Source: JBCBSS01 sp039819065 (lineage in GTDB: Bacteria > Bacteroidota > Bacteroidia > Cytophagales > Cyclobacteriaceae). From it: a DNA stretch of 39,686 nucleotides. The first letter of the stretch is position 1, and every line of letters begins with the position of its first letter. The DNA is taken from the NCBI GenBank assembly GCA_039819065.1, contig JBCBSS010000066.1:1-39686 (forward strand), written 5' to 3'. Both the position numbers and the translations under genes were made by a program. Positions 32,700 through 39,686 of the stretch are shown piece after piece. The notes under the pieces are model-generated. The model saw only the letters and a program-made list of their open reading frames with translations, had not been told where the DNA came from and searched no databases.

Positions 32700-32817
32700 T
32701 TAGATGTGAGATATTAGATGTGAGATGTTAGACATAAGATATAAGACGTAAGACATAAGACTCAAAATTGATTTCTGACTGTCATTGCGCGCGACGAAGG
32801 AGCAAAGCAATCTAGTG
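32700..32817. repeat. Composite repeat, copy C, with nine heptamers
   Basis: Starting 3 bp after the sufS stop codon, nine contiguous 7-bp units run to 32762, from TTAGATG and TGAGATA at the left to TAAGACA and TAAGACT at the right. After ~15 bp comes CTGTCATTGCG and then CGAAGGAGCAAAGCAATC, the inverted form of the arm in copies A and B. Unit similarity falls off gradually, as in an old array. Confidence 0.8.
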
Positions 32818-33109
32818 GCTATAAGAAGTCAGAGGTTAGAAGAAATACATAGAAGTATGTAGAAATAAATAGAAATAGGCTGGTGATTGTGCCCCGTAAT
32901 GGGATGAAGCAATTCAGAAACTAAGAGAAGTTTGAAATTAGAAGTTAGAAACTGGAAATAAGTAGGTTTCCGTCATTCGGTGAGGTGTCCTTGTCCACCG
33001 CTGGCGGGGGTACGGGGGTGGATTTACTATTCAAACATGAGACAAAAGAAGTAAGTCAAAAGATTAAAAGAAACAGATAAAACTCAAAGCTCATTTTAGG
33101 GCAAGACTT
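32818..33109. other. Repeat-rich spacer between sufS and sufU
   Basis: No gene is seen. TCCACC (32994-32999) and GGTGGA (33017-33022) flank a G-rich segment GCTGGCGGGGGTACGG, a hairpin-forming GC island in AT-rich DNA. To the left, TTAGAAG/TTAGAAA units (around 32937-32955) and to the right AAAGATT/AAAAGAA units look like further eroded heptamers. The sufU promoter must lie near 33050-33105 if it is not read from sufS. Confidence 0.55.
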
Positions 33110-33547
33110 ATGAAAGAACTGCACCACTTATACGATGAAGTTATTCTCAAGCATAGCAAGGAGCCTTGTCAATTCTACAAGATGGAGGATGCTGATATCG
33201 TATTGGAAGCGTACAATCCGGTGTGTGGTGATCAATTCAAATTGTATCTCAAATTACAGGATGACTGCATTTCAGACATCAGCTTTCATGGCTACGGTTG
33301 TGCCATTTCTAAAGCATCGACATCAGTTTTAGTGGATCAGCTCAAAGGCAAACCTCTCCAGGAATTACCGGCTTTGATAGAAGGCTTTTTACAAGTGGTT
33401 GATCCTAAGATCGATATCAATGAGCTGAAAGTGACCTCTCCTGAATTACTGGCATTCTCAAAAACCAGGGAATATCCCGGACGCCTTCAATGTGCCACCC
33501 TAGGTTGGGAGGAATTGCAGCATTACATTGCTAGTTTGAATAAATAA
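33110..33547 (+). CDS. sufU: Fe-S cluster assembly/sulfur acceptor SufU
   Basis: This 145-residue protein of the SufU/IscU-like family has zinc/cluster ligand Cys in NPVCGDQFKLYL (with its Asp), the second in GYGCAISKASTSVL and the third in GRLQCATLGW. SufU proteins accept persulfide sulfur from SufS, with zinc at the active site, and pass it on to SufB. It is encoded downstream of sufS on the same strand, consistent with the partnership. The downstream DUF1801 gene starts 6 bp after its stop and is likely cotranscribed. Confidence 0.92.
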   Translation: MKELHHLYDEVILKHSKEPCQFYKMEDADIVLEAYNPVCGDQFKLYLKLQDDCISDISFHGYGCAISKASTSVLVDQLKGKPLQELPALIEGFLQVVDPKIDINELKVTSPELLAFSKTREYPGRLQCATLGWEELQHYIASLNK

Positions 33548-33553
33548 TCACTG

Positions 33554-33898
33554 ATGATCCCTGAGCTCAACGATTTCTACCTACAGAAACATGAACCGAT
33601 CAAAAGCTGCTTAATGGCGTTGAGGGATCATATTCTCAACCATGATCCTGAAATGACGGAAGCCTATAAGTATCGCATGCCTTGCTTCTGTTACAAAGGC
33701 AAAGCTTTCTGTTATCTTTGGACTGATAAAAAGACCGGGGAACCCTATATCCTCATGGTTGAAGGCCGAAATATTGATCACCCAGCACTTGTTCAAGGTG
33801 ACAGGGCCAGAATGAAAATACTACCCATTGACCCCAACGAAGATTTACCTCTAGACACAATAGAGGACGTTTTCGAGCTAGCCAAGGAGCTTTTCTAA
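33554..33898 (+). CDS. DUF1801 domain protein
   Basis: This 114-residue small protein of the DUF1801/YdhG-like fold has EAYKYRMPCFCYKGKAFCYLW and KKTGEPYILMVEG segments. The pattern Y-x-x-P-x-F-x-Y/x-x-K is characteristic. The family is distantly related to frataxin-like folds in some classifications but has no established function. It follows sufU by 6 bp and so shares its transcript. A link to Fe-S assembly is possible but only positional. Confidence 0.82.
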   Translation: MIPELNDFYLQKHEPIKSCLMALRDHILNHDPEMTEAYKYRMPCFCYKGKAFCYLWTDKKTGEPYILMVEGRNIDHPALVQGDRARMKILPIDPNEDLPLDTIEDVFELAKELF

Positions 33899-34009
33899 TA
33901 GCTCATAATATCGCAGTGGCCTGAAAATCGAACTTGCTAATTTCCAGGATATACCTACTTTTGCCAGTTCAAGAACGATTACTAAAGACAACCTAATTTC
34001 TTTTATTTT

Positions 34010-34705
34010 ATGAAAACAGTCATACTGTCTCTGTTGGTACTTTTATCTGTATCAACTTTGGCGCAGAAGAAAGCTATACAAGTCCACCTCACAACCGGTG
34101 AAATATTATCTTCCAATTATGTAATGATGTATCAGGCCACGGGTTTTGGGCAACCCTATCTTAAAATCAATAGCCGAAAAGGTGATCGAATCGGAATAAA
34201 ACAAGTCAGTTTCGTTGAAGGCTTTGATCATAATAACACATATAAGTATTACAAGCCGTTAGATATAAGCGGTAGCCTAACATGGGCAGAAAGGACCTTC
34301 AAATCAGATAGAATAGAATTGTTCTATACCAATGTATCGGAATTTGATTGGTCTGTTACTTACAAGAACAGGTTTTATCGCTATATCAAAGATGAAGGTT
34401 ACTCGAAGAGGATGAAATACTCCCAATTAAGAGCAGACCTGGCGGACAATCCTCTCTCATTGGAATACCTTAAGAAAGCGAACAAAACCAGAATTGCCCA
34501 AACATTATTGTATGTTTTAGGTAGCGCGCTTATCATCACAGGCAGTGTGCAATGGCTATCGGATGACGAATTAGACCCTCCCGGAGAGGCCTCATTGGAC
34601 CTACCGGCCGCTGTTTTCATAGGAGCAGCTACATTGTATATTCCGCTGATTATTAATGGCTCCAAAAAGAACAATTTTATCAAAGCATTGCAGGTCTATG
34701 AATAG
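34010..34705 (+). CDS. Uncharacterised exported protein with C-terminal membrane helices
   Basis: This 231-residue protein has a signal peptide (MKTVILSLLVLLSVSTLAQ). A soluble region of about 150 residues contains YLKINSRKGDRIGIKQVSF and TYKYYKPLDISGSL. Two C-terminal hydrophobic segments follow (TLLYVLGSALIITGSVQWL and AAVFIGAATLYIPLIING). No family is recognised. It is probably an envelope protein. It is a single gene, followed by a nested inverted repeat. Confidence 0.7.
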   Translation: MKTVILSLLVLLSVSTLAQKKAIQVHLTTGEILSSNYVMMYQATGFGQPYLKINSRKGDRIGIKQVSFVEGFDHNNTYKYYKPLDISGSLTWAERTFKSDRIELFYTNVSEFDWSVTYKNRFYRYIKDEGYSKRMKYSQLRADLADNPLSLEYLKKANKTRIAQTLLYVLGSALIITGSVQWLSDDELDPPGEASLDLPAAVFIGAATLYIPLIINGSKKNNFIKALQVYE

Positions 34706-34713
34706 ATGAGACT

Positions 34714-34771
34714 GACTTCATTTATAAGCATAAAGAGCAATTGGTCAAAGTGGAATTGACCGAATGAAGTC
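34714..34771. promoter_or_regulatory. Nested inverted repeats between exported protein and SDR genes
   Basis: Outer arms are GACTTCATT (34714-34722) and AATGAAGTC (34763-34771), 9 bp, perfect. Inside, GGTCAA (34743-34748) and TTGACC (34756-34761) form a 6-bp stem with a 7-nt loop. It may be a terminator-like fold for the upstream gene or an operator for the SDR gene 86 bp downstream. No T-tract is present. Confidence 0.45.
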
Positions 34772-34856
34772 GCAAACCTAAAAATGTAGTGTTAAATTAC
34801 TGAGGTGATCTTCTAACTGAAGTGCTTTACACTTAATAATAAAACCAAAAAAGAAC

Positions 34857-35576
34857 ATGAGACCCATACAAGGAAAGACTGCATTGATCACCGGTGGCAC
34901 AAAAGGCATCGGATATGGCATCGCTGAAAGCATGCTGAAAGAAGGCATGAACGTGATCATCACGGGACGTACCGCTGAAGGTACAGATAAGGCCGCAGCC
35001 TCGCTCAATCAAATAGGTACTGGTGAGGCCATCGGGGTAGTTTCCGACGTCCGTAGCATAGATAGCTTAAACGTTGCCGTAAAAGCCGCTTTGGACAAAT
35101 GGGGCAAATTAGACGTGGTGATTGCCAATGCTGGGGTCGGACACTTCGCGTCCATCATGGATATGACACCAGAGCAATGGCAAGAAACCATCGATATCAA
35201 CCTCACCGGTGTTTTCAATACCGCAAAAGCCTCTATTCCCGCACTGAAAGACACAAAGGGTTATATCATTACCATCGCCAGCCTGGCAGGAACCAACTTC
35301 TTCGCCAATGGCGCGGCCTACAACGCCAGTAAATTCGGTTTAGTGGGTTTCACCCAAGCCATGATGCTGGACCTGCGACATGAAGGAATCAATGTAAGCA
35401 CCATAATGCCCGGTTCAGTAGCTACCTACTTCAATGACCATGTGCCCAATGACCAGGATGGTTGGAAAATACAAATCGAAGACCTCGGGCAAATGGTGGT
35501 GGACATGCTCAAACTTGATCCGCGTACCTTACCGTCCAAAATCGAGGTAAGGCCAAGCCAGCCTCCTAGGAGGTAG
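34857..35576 (+). CDS. SDR family NAD(P)-dependent oxidoreductase
   Basis: This 239-residue classical short-chain dehydrogenase has the cofactor motif TGGTKGIGYGIAE (TGxxxGxG) near residue 12, IANAG near 89, a catalytic Ser in IASLAG, and Tyr/Lys in YNASKFG. The PGSVAT block follows. An Arg after the glycine motif (TGRTAEG) favours NADP(H). The substrate is unknown; many such enzymes reduce 3-oxoacyl groups or other carbonyls. The next gene starts 10 bp after its stop, so a transcript is probably shared with it. Confidence 0.92.
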   Translation: MRPIQGKTALITGGTKGIGYGIAESMLKEGMNVIITGRTAEGTDKAAASLNQIGTGEAIGVVSDVRSIDSLNVAVKAALDKWGKLDVVIANAGVGHFASIMDMTPEQWQETIDINLTGVFNTAKASIPALKDTKGYIITIASLAGTNFFANGAAYNASKFGLVGFTQAMMLDLRHEGINVSTIMPGSVATYFNDHVPNDQDGWKIQIEDLGQMVVDMLKLDPRTLPSKIEVRPSQPPRR

Positions 35577-35586
35577 CGTATTTATC

Positions 35587-36129
35587 ATGTTCTATTTCTT
35601 CATAGAATCAATACTCTTCGGGTTTGGATTCTACAGCATAATACTCGGTTTCGTACTTATCACTAAAAGAAGCCATAACAGCCAGCTCCTGAATAAGATA
35701 GATTTAGCCGCTTGTACAGCTGTAATTATTGTTAGCTGGATTTGGCTGATTGATTTCGGAACTGACCTATACCATTCCTATTTAAATGCTGATAACGATC
35801 GCTTCGGTGGTCTTTTAGGCAGAATGTTTGGGAGTTATTGGTATGGTTTCTGGATCTATCCTATCACATATCTTGGTCTTCCCCAATTACTTTGGATAAA
35901 GAAAATAAGGGCTAATCTGATATCGAGATTTTGCATAGGAATAGGTATGCTCTTCGCTAGTTCTTTTGAGCAATTTGTTATTATCATTACCTCCCTTCAT
36001 AGAGACTACTTACCCTCCAGTTGGGGGTCATTCTCCGGCTCTTTTGTACTAGACTATTTCATCTACTGCTTGATCTTCATGGTAGTCGTATACTTGATCT
36101 ATGCTATCAAGAAATCTCTGGCCAAGTAA
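35587..36129 (+). CDS. Uncharacterised multi-helix membrane protein
   Basis: This 180-residue membrane protein has about four or five helices (e.g. SILFGFGFYSIILGFVLI, TAVIIVSWIWLIDFG, FIYCLIFMVVVYLIYAI). No family is recognised. It lies 10 bp downstream of the SDR gene and 9 bp upstream of the DUF4291 gene, within an apparent three-gene operon. Confidence 0.65.
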   Translation: MFYFFIESILFGFGFYSIILGFVLITKRSHNSQLLNKIDLAACTAVIIVSWIWLIDFGTDLYHSYLNADNDRFGGLLGRMFGSYWYGFWIYPITYLGLPQLLWIKKIRANLISRFCIGIGMLFASSFEQFVIIITSLHRDYLPSSWGSFSGSFVLDYFIYCLIFMVVVYLIYAIKKSLAK

Positions 36130-36138
36130 TTTATCAGA

Positions 36139-36738
36139 ATGCCATCAAGCCATAAATATGAAATAAGAGCAACTTTTGATCAAAAGAGAATAGCCATCTA
36201 TCAGGCTTTTGATTCGTCTATTGCTGAGCCAGCACTGCAAAACCAGAAGCTGGTATCTCCTTTTTCCTATTCCAGAATGACGTGGATAAAACCTTCTTAT
36301 TTATGGCTCATGTATAGAAGTGATTGGGCTAACCGAGCAGGAATGGGGCGTATATTAAAAATCTGGATCTATCGAGAAGCATGGGACGCAGCATTGAGAG
36401 AGGCAGTGCTCACCACTCCGGAAAGTCACGTCTATAAAGACGCCAAGAAATGGCGCAAAATGTTGGATAAGGCTAGCATTCGGGTACAATGGGATCCCGA
36501 GAGGGATGTTTATAACAATCGTCTGCCATACAAATCGATTCAAGTAGGCATCACTCCTGTACTGGCCAAAGCCTATGCGCGTGAATGGATTGATGCCATA
36601 GAAGACTGCACTCAGAAAACCCGACAAATACGAGATTTGGTCTATGCGCGGGACTTCTCTTCAGCCAAAGTGTTGTTACCGGAAGAGACAGCCTACCCTG
36701 TTGACGGTCGAATAAAGCAAGCCTTAGGCATGAGCTAA
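36139..36738 (+). CDS. DUF4291 family protein
   Basis: This 199-residue protein matches DUF4291 as I recall it: YEIRATFDQKRIAIYQAF at the start, FSYSRMTWIKPSYLWLMYRS in the middle, and VQWDPERD with YKSIQVGI toward the end. The family is widespread in bacteria and fungi and has no established activity; conserved Arg, Tyr and Trp residues suggest a nucleotide-related enzyme, but that is conjecture. Length is normal. It is last in a likely operon with the SDR and membrane protein genes. Confidence 0.85.
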   Translation: MPSSHKYEIRATFDQKRIAIYQAFDSSIAEPALQNQKLVSPFSYSRMTWIKPSYLWLMYRSDWANRAGMGRILKIWIYREAWDAALREAVLTTPESHVYKDAKKWRKMLDKASIRVQWDPERDVYNNRLPYKSIQVGITPVLAKAYAREWIDAIEDCTQKTRQIRDLVYARDFSSAKVLLPEETAYPVDGRIKQALGMS

Positions 36739-36789
36739 CCGCTAATAAAACTTTGGTATCTTGTAGTAGTGATACTACGTTTTTCAAGT

Positions 36790-38307
36790 ATGGCCAGAGC
36801 TTACACTACCCTCCTACTGCTGCTATTGATTTTCCATAGTCTTCAATGCCAACCTCTACAACCAGAAAAACTAAATGGTAATAAAGTCTGGATCGACCCA
36901 GCGCTAGACGTCAGCAACAATTCACAGACAGTTGTGGTTTGGTTTGATACCCAATTGCTCGGACACAGTGATTCATATCAAAATCGGAGCAAGGCATTCG
37001 CCGGACAAAAGCGCAGTGAGCTAAGCGCTAAGGTCGTTCAGACACTTAAGACCATCAGCACAAAATCATTCGCTTATGTTCAAAGTGATCTTGAGCAATT
37101 AGAAAGCGACGGACATTTGAGCCAATTGGTGCCGCACTGGATAGTTAACGGCTTCTCTTGCACGGTGGATCAGACGGCATTAGAAGCCATAACAAAAATG
37201 ACCGGAGTCAGTAAAGTATTCTTAAAACAGCCTGCCTTTAACTCCTCTAACAGCGCTATCGGCCCGATATACCTCGAAACCCTGCCACAGAACCAGTTTG
37301 CAAAAGACAAAGCCTCTTCCTCTCAATGGAACATCAAGCAAATGAGAGCGCAAGAAGTCTGGACAACTTTGGGCGTGAATGGCGCAGGTTCATTGAACGT
37401 GGTACACGATTTTGGTTTCAAATTGGATGTACCACCTTTAGCTGAAAACCTCTATACAAACCATAAAGAAATACCTGGTAATGGTATTGATGATGATCAA
37501 AACGGTTTTGTAGATGATTACCATGGATACAATTTCGATCAAGGTACTGCTGTTTTAAATCAACCGAGGGTACGCGGACAAATCATCCATGGTAACATTT
37601 GTGCTGGTGTGATCTCCGGTGGTTTAGCCACAGATACCAAAGAGGTTGTAGGGTTGGCGCCTAAGTCCAAGTGGGCTCCGGTGATTGGGTCCTCCAACAT
37701 TGAGCAAGCGGTAGAATGGGCCATTGAGCAAGGCGCTGATACTTACAGCATGAGCTTCTCTCAACCCAACCTCGGGGAATTTCGCTCGCATTGGCGTAAG
37801 GTCATGGAACATGGTGCCTTCTGTGGGGTGGTATTCATCTCGGGCGCGGGCAACTTCGCATCAGACCGCAACTTCGCGCCTATACCTGTACAAATGAGAA
37901 ACCCAGAAGACATACCTGAAGCAGTGCTCGGCGTTGCCGGTGTAGGCAAAGATGGCATTCGACCCGTATTCAGTAGCCAAGGGCCGGTTTCATGGCAAAC
38001 TGAGCATTACAAAGATGGCAATGTCGGTAAACCAGACTTTGCAACTTTTAACTTTCAAGTACCTTGCCTCGATCTTAAAGGCCGGGTCAAGACCGCTGCC
38101 AACGGCAACTCACTGGCAGGACCGCATATGGCTGGTATTGTAGCCCTAATGCTATCTGCCAACCCAGAGCTCATGCCCTGGGATGTAAAAGCCATTTTGA
38201 AAAAAACTGCCAAGGATATAGGCAGTCCCGGTTTTGACTACCAATCAGGATATGGATTGGTCAATGCTTATGATGCGGTTAAAGCAGCCGTCACCTGGAA
38301 TAAGTAG
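36790..38307 (+). CDS. S8 (subtilisin-like) serine protease with divergent active-site motifs
   Basis: This 505-residue exported protease has a hydrophobic signal sequence, ARAYTTLLLLLLIFHS. An N-terminal propeptide-like region runs to ~150, then comes a peptidase S8 domain. The catalytic Asp lies in VVHDFG (normally DTG or DSG), the His in IIHGNICAGVISG (normally HGTHVAG) and the Ser in GNSLAGPHMAG (normally GTSMAxPHVAG). The triad is intact but its surroundings differ. The GNGIDDDQNGFVDDYHGYNF block matches the calcium-binding-like insertion common in Bacteroidota subtilases. I chose the ATG at 36790 over a GTG at 36769. No type IX sorting domain is at the C-terminus, so it is probably periplasmic. 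Confidence 0.88.
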   Translation: MARAYTTLLLLLLIFHSLQCQPLQPEKLNGNKVWIDPALDVSNNSQTVVVWFDTQLLGHSDSYQNRSKAFAGQKRSELSAKVVQTLKTISTKSFAYVQSDLEQLESDGHLSQLVPHWIVNGFSCTVDQTALEAITKMTGVSKVFLKQPAFNSSNSAIGPIYLETLPQNQFAKDKASSSQWNIKQMRAQEVWTTLGVNGAGSLNVVHDFGFKLDVPPLAENLYTNHKEIPGNGIDDDQNGFVDDYHGYNFDQGTAVLNQPRVRGQIIHGNICAGVISGGLATDTKEVVGLAPKSKWAPVIGSSNIEQAVEWAIEQGADTYSMSFSQPNLGEFRSHWRKVMEHGAFCGVVFISGAGNFASDRNFAPIPVQMRNPEDIPEAVLGVAGVGKDGIRPVFSSQGPVSWQTEHYKDGNVGKPDFATFNFQVPCLDLKGRVKTAANGNSLAGPHMAGIVALMLSANPELMPWDVKAILKKTAKDIGSPGFDYQSGYGLVNAYDAVKAAVTWNK

Positions 38308-38311
38308 GAGT

Positions 38312-39079
38312 CTAAAGCTTCTTATCTACTTTCTTCACCAGTTTAGGTAGCTTCTTGTTAAGGTCAGCCATCAATCGATCCGAAGCATCCTGGCACATCG
38401 GGAGCAGCTTCTCGTATTTCATTACCGGTACACCGCTTACCAAGGCTACGCCTTTCTTTGAGGTCGCGTATTCATCCAACTTGAATACCTTCTTGGCGTC
38501 CTTGTTAAATAATTCCATATTGATATACGCTCGAATACCCGCATTACCCAGACCTCCAAAAGCGACCTTGGGTTCCCATTGATAATACATAGAAATGAAC
38601 ATGACGCCATCAATATCCATATCATCCAGTATCTTGACCATGTGTGATTCTGTTCTCCAAGAGCGTAGTAAATTACCTCCCGTCAACAATACTTTATAAC
38701 CATCTATGGCAATAAACCGGTCTGTCACCATTTCCTGAAAATTGTCCTTCTCATCCTGATCTTCTACACCATCCAAGCCAGAATAAGCGAGGTACTTAGG
38801 ATGGTTTAATACCTTATCTTCATCGAGTATCTCAAAGGGGAAATCTTTGATGTAGTCTTTGAGGAAAGTTTCATGGAAATCGACAAGAATGGGTCTCAGA
38901 TCGAACCTTGGATCATCCTTCTTAGTCAGTTCGTTCGTTTCTTGCCGGGCAGATTCTACTATCTTATCGGCGTTGAAGTATTTGTCTACGTAGAAGGTGA
39001 CAATAGCTACTTTCTTCTGCGCATGTGCAACAGTAACCAGCGCTCCAACCAAAAAAATGGCGCATATAAATCTTTTCAT
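38312..39079 (-). CDS. Uncharacterised exported protein
   Basis: This 255-residue protein has a signal peptide (MKRFICAIFLVGALVTVAHAQ). A conserved-looking start KKVAIVTFYVDKYFNADKI is followed by a Rossmann-like alternation including DMDIDGVMFISMYYQW and a glycine-rich GGLGNAGIRAYINMELF. The C-terminus is Lys-rich. The middle (variable DGVMFISM..., then a strand for surface/outer membrane assembly) recalls periplasmic CsgG- or LpoB-like folds, but I cannot assign a family. It is convergent with the S8 protease gene, with 4 bp between stops. Confidence 0.7.
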   Translation of the reverse strand: MKRFICAIFLVGALVTVAHAQKKVAIVTFYVDKYFNADKIVESARQETNELTKKDDPRFDLRPILVDFHETFLKDYIKDFPFEILDEDKVLNHPKYLAYSGLDGVEDQDEKDNFQEMVTDRFIAIDGYKVLLTGGNLLRSWRTESHMVKILDDMDIDGVMFISMYYQWEPKVAFGGLGNAGIRAYINMELFNKDAKKVFKLDEYATSKKGVALVSGVPVMKYEKLLPMCQDASDRLMADLNKKLPKLVKKVDKKL

Positions 39080-39172
39080 TTCAGGTTTACTTAAAGGTGG
39101 GGAATCTTAAAAAATGGTATCGCTGTATTAACCTGATAATCAATTAATTGTTCAGGACGGGGCATTTAGATC

Positions 39173-39207
39173 AAAAAAAAAGCCCTCAAATCAATGTCTA
39201 AGAGCCC
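39173..39207 (-). terminator. Probable terminator of the right-edge gene
   Basis: On the minus strand GGGCTCT is followed by a ~14-nt loop and AGGGCTT, giving an imperfect stem with wobbles that ends in a run of nine T. It lies 30 bp after the stop codon of the membrane protein gene at the right edge. Confidence 0.45.
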
Positions 39208-39236
39208 AGTAGTTTATTGCTTGCTGTTCTATTGTT

Positions 39237-39686
39237 TCAAGCGTGCCGTTCGCTAAATCTCGGGTTTTTCAAATACTGCATCACTGTGTAGCTCATGAGA
39301 CACCCCGACGCAGAGCCTTCTATAAAGATTTGAAAACTAGCTCCGTACTTATTCATATAAAGACCAAAGAACTCATTAGCCTGTATGTCATTGATGAAAT
39401 CAGGCTCCAAAACGGTCAAGTAGAAGAACCCAAAAACAGAAAATATCAGTGACCCAACAAATGCAGTCAAAACACCTGCACCGATGCCCTTTAAATAATT
39501 GAACTCGGGTAGCTTCATTTTAGCCTCCTTTATGGCCTTGTAGATCACGACAAACATGATAAGTGCATTGAAAACCCTCAACTCTGCTACGTGAACAAGC
39601 CCAATCATTTTGATAAGTAGAAAATACAAGGAGAGTAGAACAAAGGCAATACTCCCCCACTTAGAACCGATCCTTTCTATGGTAAT
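39237..39686 (-). CDS. Uncharacterised four-helix membrane protein, 5' end beyond window
   Basis: The frame stays open to the last base: beyond the apparent start it continues ITIERIGSKWGSIAFVLLS, so the true start lies outside the window. The visible 149 residues have four membrane helices (around IAFVLLSLYFLLIKMIG, RVFNALIMFVVIYKAI, GVLTAFVGSLIFSVFGFF and a C-terminal SASGCLMSYTVMQYL). The layout recalls small DUF4199-like proteins of Bacteroidota, but the match is weak. The function is unknown. Confidence 0.65.
   Translation of the reverse strand: MTIERIGSKWGSIAFVLLSLYFLLIKMIGLVHVAELRVFNALIMFVVIYKAIKEAKMKLPEFNYLKGIGAGVLTAFVGSLIFSVFGFFYLTVLEPDFINDIQANEFFGLYMNKYGASFQIFIEGSASGCLMSYTVMQYLKNPRFSERHA

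Noticed and set aside
1..39686. tRNA, rRNA or prophage genes
   Set aside because: No tRNA-like cloverleaf, rRNA segment, integrase or phage structural gene was recognised by eye; a tool scan could still find a degenerate one.

Overview
This 39.7 kb window looks like a chromosomal segment of a free-living, probably marine Bacteroidota, most likely in or near the order Cytophagales. Reasons: two secreted proteins end in type IX secretion (Por) sorting domains, an FtsX-type permease carries the N-terminal prefix domain usually paired with PadR regulators, there is an ABC permease fused to an M1 peptidase, Shine-Dalgarno sequences are weak or absent, intergenic DNA is AT-rich, and several small families (DUF4291, DUF2214, CBU_0592-type) are common there. 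Taxonomy is inferred from gene content only. I see no rRNA, tRNA, CRISPR array, prophage or intact insertion sequence.

Layout. 0-10 kb: a leftward PadR/permease pair, a leftward LytTR response regulator/histidine kinase pair, and divergently an ABC ATPase plus a permease/M1 aminopeptidase fusion. Two direct repeats in the divergent region fit the LytTR binding consensus at a 21-bp period. 10-13.3 kb: a TetR regulator divergent from a sterol-desaturase-family membrane enzyme, with a perfect 16-bp palindrome between them, then an ADP-ribosylglycohydrolase. 13.6-17.8 kb: a large secreted GH13 amylase-type enzyme and two small genes. 17.8-18.9 kb: two tandem cassettes, each with a conserved upstream block, a Cys-rich RiPP precursor resembling pinensin-type class I lanthipeptides, and a hairpin terminator. 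No modification enzyme is nearby. 19-24.3 kb: a cyclase-family enzyme, a small membrane protein, an alpha/beta hydrolase and a secreted beta-helix protein, interspersed with relics of a Fis-type regulator, a GNAT acetyltransferase and a histidine kinase. 24.4-29.6 kb: thioesterase, HAD-IIA phosphatase, DUF819 transporter-like protein, HPF/RaiA and several unknown membrane or secreted proteins. 30-34 kb: haloacid dehalogenase-like and CoxG-like pair, cysteine desulfurase SufS, scaffold SufU, DUF1801. 34-39.7 kb: SDR, DUF4291, S8 protease and unknown envelope proteins. The last gene runs off the right edge.

Noncoding structure is rich. A two-hairpin element occurs twice (28.0 and 29.9 kb), with one base pair of its outer stem changed in a compensatory way. 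A composite repeat (a GATTGCTTCG...CGCAATGACAG arm plus an array of degenerate TAAGACA-like heptamers) occurs three times, and heptamer arrays occur at two further places, often directly after stop codons. The most interesting items are the orphan lanthipeptide-like pair, the paired structured element, the heptamer family and the LytTR-type operator.
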